Positions 44,154 to 54,291 of a DNA stretch of 64,000 nucleotides are shown piece after piece (the first letter of the stretch is position 1; every line of letters begins with the position of its first letter). Below the pieces are notes generated by a model. That model did no database searches. It was not told the DNA's origin and saw nothing but the letters and a program-made list of their open reading frames with translations. Source of the DNA: Cyanobium sp. NAT70 (GTDB taxonomy: Bacteria; Cyanobacteriota; Cyanobacteriia; PCC-6307; Cyanobiaceae); contig NZVB01000064.1 in NCBI GenBank assembly GCA_002701375.1, forward strand, positions 30,781 through 94,780, given 5' to 3'. The position numbers and the translations under genes were made by a program.

Positions 44154-46710
44154 AGCTATTGTTTTGGTCAAAACGAATGTCACTGCTGCGAGGTTGATAG
44201 GGGGCAAAGCTTGTGGTTCTCTCGTGATAAGACAATGACAGTTGATCGAGCATTCTTTTGAAGCTATTGATTAACGATGCTGTGCTGAAATGCGTTGCGA
44301 TGAAGCTGTAGCCCTGTTGGGATAAGTGCTGATGTTCTGCTGCTGAAAGGTCGCATAGTTTGAAGATCTCAGTGGCAATTTGTTCAGCAGAGTCTGCAAC
44401 TCGAATGGCATCACATTGGCGTTCTGCATTGATAATTCCTTCGGCGCCGATGCTGGTGGTGACCATGGGCAAGCCATGGGCCAAAGCGCTTAAGACCTTG
44501 CCTTTAACCCCAGCACCTTCCAGGAGTGGCGCAATTGCGATTTGAACGTTGTTTAATAGGGTGCTCAGATCTTCAACGTATCCGAGGATCTGAACATTGT
44601 GATTTGTCTGGAGCGTTTCGGGTGGGTTTTTGCCTGCAATTAGAAGCTGAATGTCTGGACGTTGATGATGCACAATTGGCCAGATTGTGTCAACAAGCCA
44701 ATGTGCTGCTGTGATGTTCGGCGCATGGGCGAAATTGCCTACAAACAGCACTTTGAATGGTGGATCAGAGCTTCGGTTCAGATTGATTTGCTTGGCTGCT
44801 GATACCACAGGCGGTAGGACGACGGAGCGATGAGGGTGAAGCTCTTGGGCGATTTGTTCCTCTTGCTCGCTGATATGAAGAACCAAATCAACATCTTTGA
44901 AAATGTTGTGTTCGAGTTGTTTTAGGTTGGCCGACTTTCGCGTGATTTTTTTTCGTTCAAAGGGATCTTCAAGGTTGTCTGCTGTGCGTTCTGTGCGGAG
45001 GAAGTGAAGGTCATGCGTGAAATAGCTGACTGGTGTTTTGGGTGCCAGCCGTCGAATTGTGTCTAGGTGTCGGTAGTTGCCTGGTCGAGCCATAAGGATC
45101 AAGCTGTAATCAATCTCCTCTTTGGTGAAAATATCCTCAATTGATTCGATCTGTGGATGAGCTAAGACGCGGATCCCTCTTGAGCCCATCAGAAGTGCCT
45201 TGTCTTCGAGGCGGCAAAGATTGTCCATCGGCACATAGGTGATGGCGTATCCGAGTTCTTGTAGAGCTAAGCAATAATTCATCATGAACAAGGAGCCAGC
45301 ATCCCCTTCCGGATCGAGAAGGAGATTCTCAAGCACAAGGATATGTCCAACGATTCCACGGTGTTTTGCCTGGGAAATGGCTTCACCGTTGGCTTGATAA
45401 GTGCTGATTTGTTCTCTCCATTTCTCGAGGAACTTCAATTGATTCGCTACCTGATAAGCCTTGACCCCCTCGGCTAAGTCCGTACCGCAGGAGATTCCCT
45501 CGTGGTGGATAGCCTGTGAGCAGGGTTGATAAATGACCTTCAGGCCTTGCGCTCGGATGGTCAGCGCTAGGTCCGTATCTTCGTAGTAAGCAGGTCGGAA
45601 ACGGCGGTCAAATCCACCCACCATGTCCCAGGTGGATCGACGCAGCATGATTGAGGCCCCGGAGATGTAATCCGCGCTGCGGGCGTAATTGAAATCGGGA
45701 TGATCTGGGCGTTTGAGTCGTCCTAAATTCCAGGCCGAAGCGTCTTGCCAGACAATGCCTCCTGCTTCTTGGAGGCGTCCATCGGGATAGATCAGCTTTG
45801 ATCCCACCAAGCCGACATCGAGTTCCTGCTCAAATGTTTCCAATAAGCCGAGAAGCCAGCCAGGGAGGACTTCAATATCGTTGTTGAGTAAAACAACATG
45901 ACTGTTCTCTCGACTCTTGGAAACTGCTTGATTGCAGCTCTCAAGAAAGCCAAGATTGGTCGTATTGACCTGGAACTCAAGGCAACCTAGGTCTGCTAAT
46001 TGTTTAAGAACAAGATAGCCATCTTGTTGCGGATGAGCATCATCGACAACGATCAATTTCACATTGAAGTGAGAACGGATGTGCTCCCTATTGATGACAA
46101 GATCCTTAAGGACTGATGCGATGCAACGAAGAGTAAATTCTGGTTTTCCAAAGGTTGGGATAATGATATCGACGGCTTGTCCTTTGTTCCCCCCGAGCAC
46201 ACCCAGATCGGTTGTGCACTTGTATAGAACATGGCAGTAATGGGCTAGATCAACGATGTCATCCAGCACGGCATCTCTGGTTGTTGCCCGACAGCGAAGT
46301 TCAAAGGCAGCATCCGGTTGCCGTAGATGATTGAAATAAATGGTGTGGAGATTGGCAGCGAGCTCTTCTGTGTTGAAGCGTTCATCGATACGAAGCTGTG
46401 CGCATGACAACGGTGAATTCAGCCGTGAACTGCGCTGAAAGAGCCAATGACTCAACTCCAATAAGGTGACGGCAGGACTGAGATCGCATCGGATGCTGAA
46501 TCGATCGCTGCTGTCGCTGCTGGTGTGACCAAGGCATTCGATCTGGTAGTCATCCGGTGTCCCCGCTAAGACAATGCTTCGTTCTCCAACGGGAACAAAC
46601 AGAACGGCATCTATCGTCGCGCTTTGCAGCCAAAGCGGTTGATAGGCGGCTGCATTGGCATTGCTGTGCAGTTTGAGTTGGAAATAGCGTGAGAAGTCGC
46701 GATCGATCAC
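44125..46710 (-). CDS. Bifunctional glycosyltransferase: GT2 plus C-terminal GT4 domain
   Basis: VDIIIPTFGKPEFTLRCIASVLKD, VVLLNNDIEVLPGWL, AYYEDTDLALTIRAQGLKVIYQP (GT2); KVLFVGNFAHAPN, IAIAPLLEGAGVKGKVLSALAHGLPMVTTSIGAEG (GT4). Confidence 0.9.
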   Translation of the reverse strand: MIDRDFSRYFQLKLHSNANAAAYQPLWLQSATIDAVLFVPVGERSIVLAGTPDDYQIECLGHTSSDSSDRFSIRCDLSPAVTLLELSHWLFQRSSRLNSPLSCAQLRIDERFNTEELAANLHTIYFNHLRQPDAAFELRCRATTRDAVLDDIVDLAHYCHVLYKCTTDLGVLGGNKGQAVDIIIPTFGKPEFTLRCIASVLKDLVINREHIRSHFNVKLIVVDDAHPQQDGYLVLKQLADLGCLEFQVNTTNLGFLESCNQAVSKSRENSHVVLLNNDIEVLPGWLLGLLETFEQELDVGLVGSKLIYPDGRLQEAGGIVWQDASAWNLGRLKRPDHPDFNYARSADYISGASIMLRRSTWDMVGGFDRRFRPAYYEDTDLALTIRAQGLKVIYQPCSQAIHHEGISCGTDLAEGVKAYQVANQLKFLEKWREQISTYQANGEAISQAKHRGIVGHILVLENLLLDPEGDAGSLFMMNYCLALQELGYAITYVPMDNLCRLEDKALLMGSRGIRVLAHPQIESIEDIFTKEEIDYSLILMARPGNYRHLDTIRRLAPKTPVSYFTHDLHFLRTERTADNLEDPFERKKITRKSANLKQLEHNIFKDVDLVLHISEQEEQIAQELHPHRSVVLPPVVSAAKQINLNRSSDPPFKVLFVGNFAHAPNITAAHWLVDTIWPIVHHQRPDIQLLIAGKNPPETLQTNHNVQILGYVEDLSTLLNNVQIAIAPLLEGAGVKGKVLSALAHGLPMVTTSIGAEGIINAERQCDAIRVADSAEQIATEIFKLCDLSAAEHQHLSQQGYSFIATHFSTASLINSFKRMLDQLSLSYHERTTSFAPYQPRSSDIRFDQNNSFSHWSHPLA

Positions 46711-47822
46711 GTCACCGTCCCCAAACGCCCGCCGTCGTAGTGGGCACGTTCGCGCACTTGATCACACCAGTCGAGATGACTCAAATACCACTGCACGGTT
46801 TGCTGTAGTCCGGTTGCAATGTCATGGCGTGGCTGCCAGCCCAGTTCTGTGCTGATGCGGCTTGGGTCGATTGCATAGCGCCGGTCATGTCCTGGTCTGT
46901 CCTGGACGCGTTTGATCAGATTGCGATGAGGTGCGTTGGACGCGTGACATTGGTCCAACTGATGACAGATCTCTTCGACCACCTCGCGATTGGTGCGCTC
47001 GCCGTGGCCGCCGACGCAATAGCTGCTCCCCGACTGGCCTCGGCAGGCCGCGAGCAGTAGCGCATCGACATGATCTTCGACGTAGAGCCAGTCCCGCACG
47101 TTGAGTCCGTCCCCATAGAGGGGAATGGACTCCCCTGCGGCTGCTTTCAAGGTGACCACTGGGATGAGCTTTTCCGGGAATTGCCAGGGTCCGTAGTTGT
47201 TGGAGCAGTTGGTCAGCACAACTGGTAGATCGAAGGTGTGATGCCAGGCATTCACGAGATGGTCGCTGGCCGCTTTGCTGGCGGAGTAAGGGCTGCGGGG
47301 GTCGTAAGGCGTGTCTTCCGAAAAACGGCCCTCTGCGCCAAGCGAACCGAACACCTCATCGGTGCTGATGTGATGGAGTCGGAACTGCTCTTTTCGCTCT
47401 GTTTGAAGAGAGGCGTAATGGTTTCGAACCGCCTGCAACAGGTTGTACGTCCCGCAGATATTGCTGTCGATGAAGACCCCCGGTCCGGAAATGGAGCGGT
47501 CCACGTGACTCTCTGCCGCCAAATGCATCACCAGATCGGGATCGGCGGCCTGAATGGCCTGATCGACTGCTGCTGCATCAGTGAGATCGACGCGCAAAAG
47601 CTGATGCCGCTGCCCGCCTTGGTCTCCAAGACCGTTGACGACCTGCTCGATGCTGGTGAGATCACTGGCGTAGCCCATCTTGTCGAGGTTGAAGACCATC
47701 GCTTCGCTCTCTTGCAGCAGTCGACGCACCACAGCTCCTCCGATGAAGCCGGCTCCTCCAGTGACCAGAACCCGTTGTCTCGTCCCTAGCAATTCAGCAG
47801 CCGTGGGCATCGAAATCGTCAT
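46707..47822 (-). CDS. rfbB: dTDP-glucose 4,6-dehydratase
   Basis: VLVTGGAGFIGGAVVRRL, HLAAESHVDRSISGP, HISTDEVFGSLG, YSASKAASDHLV. Confidence 0.96.
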   Translation of the reverse strand: MTISMPTAAELLGTRQRVLVTGGAGFIGGAVVRRLLQESEAMVFNLDKMGYASDLTSIEQVVNGLGDQGGQRHQLLRVDLTDAAAVDQAIQAADPDLVMHLAAESHVDRSISGPGVFIDSNICGTYNLLQAVRNHYASLQTERKEQFRLHHISTDEVFGSLGAEGRFSEDTPYDPRSPYSASKAASDHLVNAWHHTFDLPVVLTNCSNNYGPWQFPEKLIPVVTLKAAAGESIPLYGDGLNVRDWLYVEDHVDALLLAACRGQSGSSYCVGGHGERTNREVVEEICHQLDQCHASNAPHRNLIKRVQDRPGHDRRYAIDPSRISTELGWQPRHDIATGLQQTVQWYLSHLDWCDQVRERAHYDGGRLGTVT

Positions 47823-48715
47823 GACTTAAGGCTGCTGGGTGGAATGACTTGCAAAATTTGTCGGAGGCTGCTCCGCCAGTGCTGGCCGCTGAGGCCCAAG
47901 GCGATCCGGCTGTTGACGCAATCCAACAGTGAGTAGGCGGGGCGTTGTGCCGGGGTTGGATAGTCCGCAGTGGCGATGGGTTGAACCAGGGCAGGTTGCT
48001 TCACGAGCCCCAACTCTTGACCGAGTTCACCCACGGCAACGGAGACGTCATACCAACTGGCGGCACCGGCATCGCTCCAGTGCAGCACGGGTGGCAGATC
48101 GGTTCGGGCTTTCTGGTCGAGGATGCGCCAGCAGGCGGTCGCAAGGGTCAAGGTGCTCGTCGGACAGCCCACCTGATCGGCCACCACGCCCAGTTCCTCT
48201 CGATCTCGATGCAGACGCAGCATGGTGAGGGCAAAGTTTCGTCCCACCGGTCCGATCACCCAACTGGTGCGCAGGATGACGGCGGTCCCCTCACTGCCGA
48301 GAGTTTGTTCGATCGCGTCCTCTCCCTTGGCTTTTGTGACTCCGTAAACACCTAAGGGGTTGCGTGCTTGATCGACTCGATAAGGCGAACCTTGGGATCC
48401 GTCGAAGACGAAATCGGTGCTGAGTTGGAGCATTTGTCCGCCGCTATCTCTCAACGCATCTGCAAAGGCCTTTGGCGCTCCTGCATTCACGGCCAGGGCG
48501 AGTTCGGGTTCACGTTCGGCTTGGTCGACAGCCGTGTAAGCACCAGCGTTCAACACCCAGTCCGGCCGGTGCTGACGGACCGAGTTTCGGCAGGCCATTG
48601 CATCGGCAAGATCCAGCTCGGATCGGCTCGTGGCAATCAGTTCCACGTTGGGCGGTGCTGCTGCTACGAGGGCTTGGCCAAGTTGTCCCGCGGCACCGGT
48701 TAAGAGCACTTTCAC
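47819..48715 (-). CDS. rfbD: dTDP-4-dehydrorhamnose reductase
   Basis: [42 protein letters not shown]. Confidence 0.94.
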   Translation of the reverse strand: MKVLLTGAAGQLGQALVAAAPPNVELIATSRSELDLADAMACRNSVRQHRPDWVLNAGAYTAVDQAEREPELALAVNAGAPKAFADALRDSGGQMLQLSTDFVFDGSQGSPYRVDQARNPLGVYGVTKAKGEDAIEQTLGSEGTAVILRTSWVIGPVGRNFALTMLRLHRDREELGVVADQVGCPTSTLTLATACWRILDQKARTDLPPVLHWSDAGAASWYDVSVAVGELGQELGLVKQPALVQPIATADYPTPAQRPAYSLLDCVNSRIALGLSGQHWRSSLRQILQVIPPSSLKS

Positions 48716-49302
48716 GGGAATACATCTCCTGCGGCTTGTGCCGTTGAGAAGGTTGGTGCTTCACCATCTTTCTCAGACAGGCTCACCGAAGCGGTGGCGA
48801 GTTGATCGAGGGGCCAAGCAATCGATAACTCGGGGTCATTCCAGCGGATGGCTCGCTCACATTCGCGGTTCCAGAAGCCTCTTGCTTTGTATTGCACCTC
48901 GGCCCAATCGCTGAGGGTCAGAAAGCCATGGGCAAAGCCCTCCGGGATCCAAAGTTGATGTTTGTTATCGGCATTGAGCTCTGCACCCACCCATTCTCCG
49001 AAGGTTGGTGATTGGCGGCGGATGTCAACGGCGACATCGAAAATGGCACCCACACTGGCTCTCACCAATTTGGCTTGAGGTTCGGGGCTTAATTGGTAAT
49101 GAAGCCCTCTTAAAACACCTTGAATAGAGCGTGAATGGTTGTCTTGGCTGAAGATCACATCTTCTCCGACGGCTTCATTGAAACCACGTTGATTCCAGCT
49201 TTCGTAGAACCAACCCCGGTCGTCTCCAAACACTCGTGGGCGGATTAACAATGGACCCTGCAAGGGATTTCCCTGGGGGCTCAGCAATGTTTCAAGTTGC
49301 AT
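48712..49302 (-). CDS. rfbC: dTDP-4-dehydrorhamnose 3,5-epimerase
   Basis: [55 protein letters not shown]. Confidence 0.95.
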   Translation of the reverse strand: MQLETLLSPQGNPLQGPLLIRPRVFGDDRGWFYESWNQRGFNEAVGEDVIFSQDNHSRSIQGVLRGLHYQLSPEPQAKLVRASVGAIFDVAVDIRRQSPTFGEWVGAELNADNKHQLWIPEGFAHGFLTLSDWAEVQYKARGFWNRECERAIRWNDPELSIAWPLDQLATASVSLSEKDGEAPTFSTAQAAGDVFP

Positions 49303-50233
49303 TGTTCACCTCCAAGCTGCTCTGCAGAGCTGCATGGTCACTCACGTTTTCATCCAGCAGTTGCAAAAGGTAGGTTCCGTACCCGCTCTTTTTCAAAGGT
49401 TGGGCCAGCTTGTCGAGTTGGGCTGAATCGATCCAGCCCTGGCGCCAGGCCACTTCTTCCGGACACCCCACTTTGAGCCCCTGACGATGTTCCAAGGTGC
49501 GGATGTATCCACCGGCATCATTGAGAGAGTCGCAGGTTCCGGTGTCCAACCAGGCCATGCCGCGACCCATTAATTCAACCCGCAATAAACCTTCGTTTAA
49601 ATACATCCGATTCAGATCTGTAATTTCCAATTCGCCACGGGCCGAAGGCTTCACTAAGCGAGCACGATCCACCACAGATTCGTCGTAAAAATAGAGCCCA
49701 GTGACGGCGTAACGACTTTTCGGATGTTGCGGCTTTTCCTCAAGACTTAGAACGGTTCCATTGGAGTCGAATTCCGCCACGCCATAGCGCTTTGGATCAC
49801 GAACGGGGTACGCAAAGACGGTGGCCCCTTTGTCGCGGTCATTGCTGGAGGCCAATTGGGGCACAAGATCATGCCCATGAAAGAGATTGTCCCCAAGTAC
49901 GAGTGCAGCAGGAGCATCCCCAATGAAATCGGCTCCAATCAGAAACGCTTGGGCGAGACCTTCCGGCTTGGGCTGAACGGCGTAATCGATCACCATTCCC
50001 CAGGCAGAACCATCACCAAGAAGGCGGACAAAGGCGTCTCGGTCGTGAGGGGTTGTGATGATGAGGACTTCACGGATCCCGGCCAGCATCAATGTGCTGA
50101 GCGGGTAATACACCATGGGCTTGTCATACACAGGCAGGAGCTGCTTACTCACCGCCTGTGTGATGGGGTGAAGCCTGGTGCCACTGCCGCCAGCCAGAAT
50201 GATCCCCTTGCGGCAGCTGGGCCTGCGAGCCAT
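49292..50233 (-). CDS. rfbA: Glucose-1-phosphate thymidylyltransferase
   Basis: [45 protein letters not shown]. Confidence 0.97.
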   Translation of the reverse strand: MARRPSCRKGIILAGGSGTRLHPITQAVSKQLLPVYDKPMVYYPLSTLMLAGIREVLIITTPHDRDAFVRLLGDGSAWGMVIDYAVQPKPEGLAQAFLIGADFIGDAPAALVLGDNLFHGHDLVPQLASSNDRDKGATVFAYPVRDPKRYGVAEFDSNGTVLSLEEKPQHPKSRYAVTGLYFYDESVVDRARLVKPSARGELEITDLNRMYLNEGLLRVELMGRGMAWLDTGTCDSLNDAGGYIRTLEHRQGLKVGCPEEVAWRQGWIDSAQLDKLAQPLKKSGYGTYLLQLLDENVSDHAALQSSLEVNNAT

Positions 50234-50292
50234 CCGATCCCGGAAAGTCCGGGTATTTCAGCATGCAGGGTCTTCGGAGACGGCTGGCTTGT

Positions 50293-50814
50293 TCATTGAC
50301 GCCAGTCAAGCCCTACCACCCCGGGGATGATGGCGGGCGTGGTCGCTTGGTACGTGGCGTAGTCGGGATGAAGGGGAATTAGGGATCTCTCCTCACGGTG
50401 GGCTTTGCTGCGCAGCAGGACGGCCAGCGAGATCATCAGGACGAGATGCAAGATGCTGCCTAAGCCGATCACCATTCCCAACGAGCTGACGAGAATCGCT
50501 TGATAGAGGGGGTGGCGGCAATGGCTGTAAGGCCCTGTGATCACGAGATGGTTGTTGTGTTTCGGTGCGGGTAGAGGGGAGAGGCTCTCGCCTAAGGCCA
50601 GGAAGGCCTTCAGAGCTAAGGCCAGTCCGCAGAGCAAGATCACAGCACCGAGAACCAAAAGAGGCCTGGGCCAGATGGCGAGTCCCCAGACAGCTGGTGC
50701 TGGCCAAGCGGGCAGAAGGTGGGCACAGATCAGAAGAATCTGCGCCAACAGCCACCACTCGCCCCTCCGGTTGTCGAGCCAGCCTCCCCAACTCAATCCC
50801 CAGCCAGAGAACAT
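50293..50814 (-). CDS. Isoprenylcysteine carboxyl methyltransferase-like membrane protein
   Basis: Multi-TM ORF with LVITGPYSHCRHPLYQAILVSSLG typical of ICMT/PEMT-like methyltransferases. Confidence 0.75.
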   Translation of the reverse strand: MFSGWGLSWGGWLDNRRGEWWLLAQILLICAHLLPAWPAPAVWGLAIWPRPLLVLGAVILLCGLALALKAFLALGESLSPLPAPKHNNHLVITGPYSHCRHPLYQAILVSSLGMVIGLGSILHLVLMISLAVLLRSKAHREERSLIPLHPDYATYQATTPAIIPGVVGLDWRQ

Positions 50815-51341
50815 CAGTCTTTGACCAGAAGGGCGCGGATGTTGTGACGCTGGACCAGTGAGGCGAGTTGAACCATGTCTCGGTGATGGATCAGTCCCAC
50901 GCAGCCAAGCGTTCCACTGTTGGCATTGCGGTTAGCACTGGGATCGAGGTGAATGCCAAGGTGGCCTCGCCCTGTGGGGAAGAGGGGTTCGATCCCAATC
51001 CAGATTGGCCCGAGTTCGGCAGGGTCGGCGGGGCCTAATGGTTCGACGGGGCCGAGGCTGTAGTAGCCACTGGGCAGAGGTGCACGACTGCCGGTGCGGT
51101 CGCGATCTGCGTTTTGGCGATGGGCCCGACCACTCACAGCCTCAAATTGAATGACTTGTTTCCCCGGACGTTCAAGACGGAGTGTCCAGATCGGGTCACC
51201 CGTGTAGGAGAGGGATTTGGAGGTGCGTTCGAGTACGAGCAAGGATTCAGCGGGCTGCAAGACGGCCAACTCGTTGGCACAGACAGCGGTGTGCAGCGTC
51301 GGGATGAGTAGGGCAGCCACCACCGCACGGGCCGAATCCAT
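50814..51341 (-). CDS. L,D-transpeptidase (YkuD)-like secreted protein
   Basis: Signal-like N-terminus MDSARAVVAALLIPTLHTAV; HLGIHLDPSANRNANSGTLGCVGL resembles the YkuD catalytic region; ATG at 51341. Confidence 0.72.
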   Translation of the reverse strand: MDSARAVVAALLIPTLHTAVCANELAVLQPAESLLVLERTSKSLSYTGDPIWTLRLERPGKQVIQFEAVSGRAHRQNADRDRTGSRAPLPSGYYSLGPVEPLGPADPAELGPIWIGIEPLFPTGRGHLGIHLDPSANRNANSGTLGCVGLIHHRDMVQLASLVQRHNIRALLVKD

Positions 51342-51373
51342 TGGCAAAAGAAAAAGGACCCGCACCGTATGGA

Positions 51374-51403
51374 GACTTTTTTTTCTTTTCAGAGAAAAAA
51401 GTC
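51374..51403. terminator. AT-rich 9-bp inverted repeat (GACTTTTTT / AAAAAAGTC), terminator-like
   Basis: Arms 51374-51382 and 51395-51403 read directly; between two minus-strand genes. Confidence 0.45.
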
Positions 51404-51441
51404 GGTTGTTTAGGCGTCTCCCTCTGGACGCGCTGCGGGAC

Positions 51442-51834
51442 TCACAGCTCGTCGGCCACAAGTTTGCGGGCCTTGGCCTCGTCAAGGGCAGAGAGGCCAC
51501 AGTCAGCGTCGAGATGGGGCTTCAGCATCTGGGCTGCCTTGCGCACCTGAGGATTGTTGAGGACGGCCGTGCTGATTCCCATCTCCTCGAGAGCCATTGG
51601 CATGGCTTGGTTCGCCTGCTGCTGGCTCAGACGACCTCGCTCGACAAGGCATTCCCCATTGGCGAGCGTTGAGGCAGCGAAAGCACGAATGCTGCGAGCC
51701 AGTTCGATACGGGCGACCTTGCGAGCAATGGCTGGATCGAGGCGTTCGTTGGGCTGAGCATCCATGGGGATGGCTGAGCTGATCAGCATTACGGCCGTGC
51801 CAGCGACCAAGACCCAAGAACGATGGTGGCTCAT
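51442..51834 (-). CDS. Hypothetical secreted protein
   Basis: Signal-peptide-like MSHHRSWVLVAGTAVMLISSAIPMDAQ; paired Cys in the mature part; no named family recognised. Confidence 0.65.
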   Translation of the reverse strand: MSHHRSWVLVAGTAVMLISSAIPMDAQPNERLDPAIARKVARIELARSIRAFAASTLANGECLVERGRLSQQQANQAMPMALEEMGISTAVLNNPQVRKAAQMLKPHLDADCGLSALDEAKARKLVADEL

Positions 51835-51858
51835 GCAGCGCATTGCAGCTTGGACGAT

Positions 51859-52440
51859 CTAGTCAAGCCTGGGAAATCTTGAGGAGATGGCATCTCCTGT
51901 GAAATCGGCCACCCATCCCTGAGGGTTGTTGAAAAAGCGCAAGGCGCAGAAGCAGGGGGCATGACCCATATCGAACCAGTGACGCGTCCCGGCAGGAACG
52001 CTGATCAGATCGCCGCGCTCGCAGAGGGTGACGAGCACCTCTGCGCCGATGTGAAGCGAGAACAAGCCTTGCCCTTCCACAAAGAAGCGCACTTCGTCTT
52101 CAGCATGGGTGTGTTCTGAGAGGAATTTGAGGCGCAGCGCATCACGATCGGGATGGTCGGGCGTCATGCGGATGGCATCCACGGTTTGGTATCCACCCTT
52201 GGCTTGAATCCTGGCGACCTCTGCTTGGTAGGCCGCGAGGATCGTGTCCTGCTCCAAACCCTGCGTCAGCGCTTTGGCGGCCGGCCACTGTTCAAATGCA
52301 ATGCCGCGTCGGTCCAGCTCAAGCTGAATTCGCTTCGGCTCGTCGATCACCAGCACCGGCTGAGGTCCGTCTGCGTCCTCTGTGATCGACCGCTCTGGAA
52401 AGATGCTGAGACGACTCACCGTCTGGCTCCCGGGCGACAA
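51859..52440 (-). CDS. mtnD: Acireductone dioxygenase (ARD)
   Basis: SEHTHAEDEVRFFVEGQGLFSLHIG cupin motif and VSVPAGTRHWFDMG-like segment; start may be internal. Confidence 0.9.
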   Translation of the reverse strand: MSPGSQTVSRLSIFPERSITEDADGPQPVLVIDEPKRIQLELDRRGIAFEQWPAAKALTQGLEQDTILAAYQAEVARIQAKGGYQTVDAIRMTPDHPDRDALRLKFLSEHTHAEDEVRFFVEGQGLFSLHIGAEVLVTLCERGDLISVPAGTRHWFDMGHAPCFCALRFFNNPQGWVADFTGDAISSRFPRLD

Positions 52441-52445
52441 ATCTG

Positions 52446-53198
52446 TTGTCCATCATTGATCAGCCAGCGGTCGCCAGGCTCAGCTTGGTTGGTGTGGGGC
52501 CTGGTGATCCTGAGCTGTTGACCCTCGCAGCAGTCCGAGCGATTGAACAGGCCGATGTGATCGCCTGTCCTGTCGCGCGTACCAATGGGGAAAGCATGGC
52601 GATGCAGATCGCCCGGCGTTGGGTTCGAGCAAACCAGCGGGTCTTGCCCGTGTTGTTTCCCATGATTCAAGACGCGGAACCGCGTCGGCAGGCATGGAAT
52701 GCCGCCGCTGATGCTCTAGCGGCTCTGGTGGCAGAAGGACAGACGGTGGTGCTGCTTTGTGAGGGAGATGCATCCCTGTTTGCGACCGGCAGCTATGTGT
52801 TGATGGCTTTACGCCAGCGGCATCCGCTTTGTCCTTACAACGTGATTCCTGGTGTGACCTCCATTTCAGCGGCTGCTGCTGCTGCCGCATGGCCTTTGGC
52901 ATTGCAGTTGGACCAGTTCTTGGTGATGCCTTGCCCGGATGATCTGCAGCAACTTGAGGCTGTTTTGGATCGAGCAGCCATGCAGTCACGTGTGCTTGCC
53001 TTATTGAAGCTTGGACGGCGATGGCGCTGGGTTCGCCCCTTGTTGGAGCGGCGGCAATTGCTTGAGGATGCCCTTTTTGCGGAACGGGTCGGTTGGCCCG
53101 ATCAGACGCTCTGCCAAGCGTGTGATGTGGTGGAGGGAGAACGTTCTTACTTTTCCTTATTGCTGATCCGTCAGGACTGGCCCAACGTTCTGCCTTGA
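52446..53198 (+). CDS. cobI: Precorrin-2 C20-methyltransferase
   Basis: LSLVGVGPGDPELLTLAAVRAIEQADVIACP, VLLCEGDASLFATGSYV, VIPGVTSISAAAA; TTG start. Confidence 0.9.
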   Translation: MSIIDQPAVARLSLVGVGPGDPELLTLAAVRAIEQADVIACPVARTNGESMAMQIARRWVRANQRVLPVLFPMIQDAEPRRQAWNAAADALAALVAEGQTVVLLCEGDASLFATGSYVLMALRQRHPLCPYNVIPGVTSISAAAAAAAWPLALQLDQFLVMPCPDDLQQLEAVLDRAAMQSRVLALLKLGRRWRWVRPLLERRQLLEDALFAERVGWPDQTLCQACDVVEGERSYFSLLLIRQDWPNVLP

Positions 53199-53271
53199 AA
53201 TGGCAGAGAATTTGGCGTCGGATTGGGTTGCTTCAGCGTGAGTTGTTTCAGGTGCTGGGTAGCCCGCAGAT

Positions 53272-54291
53272 TCAACCCACGTTCAGGCACTGAGCGTCAA
53301 GCAAAGCGAGTGCGGCCGCCGGTGTTGGAGCCCGCATTAGGGCATGCCGTAGTCGCGGGGCTCCTGGGAATCCGCTGCAGGTCCAGCCCATATGTTTTCG
53401 TGCGATCAGCAAGCCGTGATCGCCCCGAGCCTCGACCAGGGCGAGCAGCTGCTCACGTGCCAGAGCTAGTCGTTCGGCAGGACCGGGGGTGCGTGGAACA
53501 GGCCTGCCCTGGAATGCGGCGTCAATCTGGCCGACGAACCATGGCGCTCCCATCGTGCCGCGTCCCACCATCACGCCATCAGCCTTGGTTTGCTCAAGGC
53601 AGCGGATGGCATCGTCTGGGGAATTGATATCGCCGTTGGCAATCACTGGGATGTTCAGAGCTTGCTTAATTGCCGCAATCGCGGTCCAGTCGGCGCGACC
53701 TTTGAACCCCTGTTCGCGGGTGCGACCGTGAATCGTGAGCAGTCGAGCGCCAGCATCTTGCAACTGAAGGCACCAGCTGACGGGATCGGCATCCGCTCCG
53801 CACCATCCCAAGCGGGTTTTTACCGTCACCGGTATCCGCACGGCAGCTGCCACGGTTTCAATAATTCGTGCTGCCAAGTCCGGTTCTCGGATGAGGCCTG
53901 AGCCGCCGCCTTTACGGGCGATTTTTCGCACCGGACAACCCATGTTGATGTCGATGAGAAAAGCACCGGCGTCCTCGGCCCGCCGGGCAGCTTCTGCCAT
54001 AGATGTCGGTCGGTGATCAAACAATTGCACCCCAATCGGGCCACTTTCCTTGGTCAGTTCTTCAACTTTGCGGCGGCCATGTCCTCGTTCCAGGCTGGTG
54101 GCGTTCACCATTTCGGTGAACAGCAGAGACTCTGGAGCCCAGCGACGTACAAGCTTGCGAAACACTTGATCGCTGACCCCGGCCAAAGGAGACTGAAAAA
54201 CTCTTGAGTTCAGTTGATGTGTATGGTCGCGTCCATGAATTACAAGTGGTTCGTTCAACGAAAGGGGCTGTATGGATGCTTTGTGGCTCAT
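53272..54291 (-). CDS. dus: tRNA-dihydrouridine synthase
   Basis: SPLAGVSDQVFRKLVRR, IDINMGCPVRKI, VTVKTRLGW, LTIHGRTREQGFKG, VIANGDI, GVMVGRGTMGAPW. Confidence 0.94.
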   Translation of the reverse strand: MSHKASIQPLSLNEPLVIHGRDHTHQLNSRVFQSPLAGVSDQVFRKLVRRWAPESLLFTEMVNATSLERGHGRRKVEELTKESGPIGVQLFDHRPTSMAEAARRAEDAGAFLIDINMGCPVRKIARKGGGSGLIREPDLAARIIETVAAAVRIPVTVKTRLGWCGADADPVSWCLQLQDAGARLLTIHGRTREQGFKGRADWTAIAAIKQALNIPVIANGDINSPDDAIRCLEQTKADGVMVGRGTMGAPWFVGQIDAAFQGRPVPRTPGPAERLALAREQLLALVEARGDHGLLIARKHMGWTCSGFPGAPRLRHALMRAPTPAAALALLDAQCLNVG

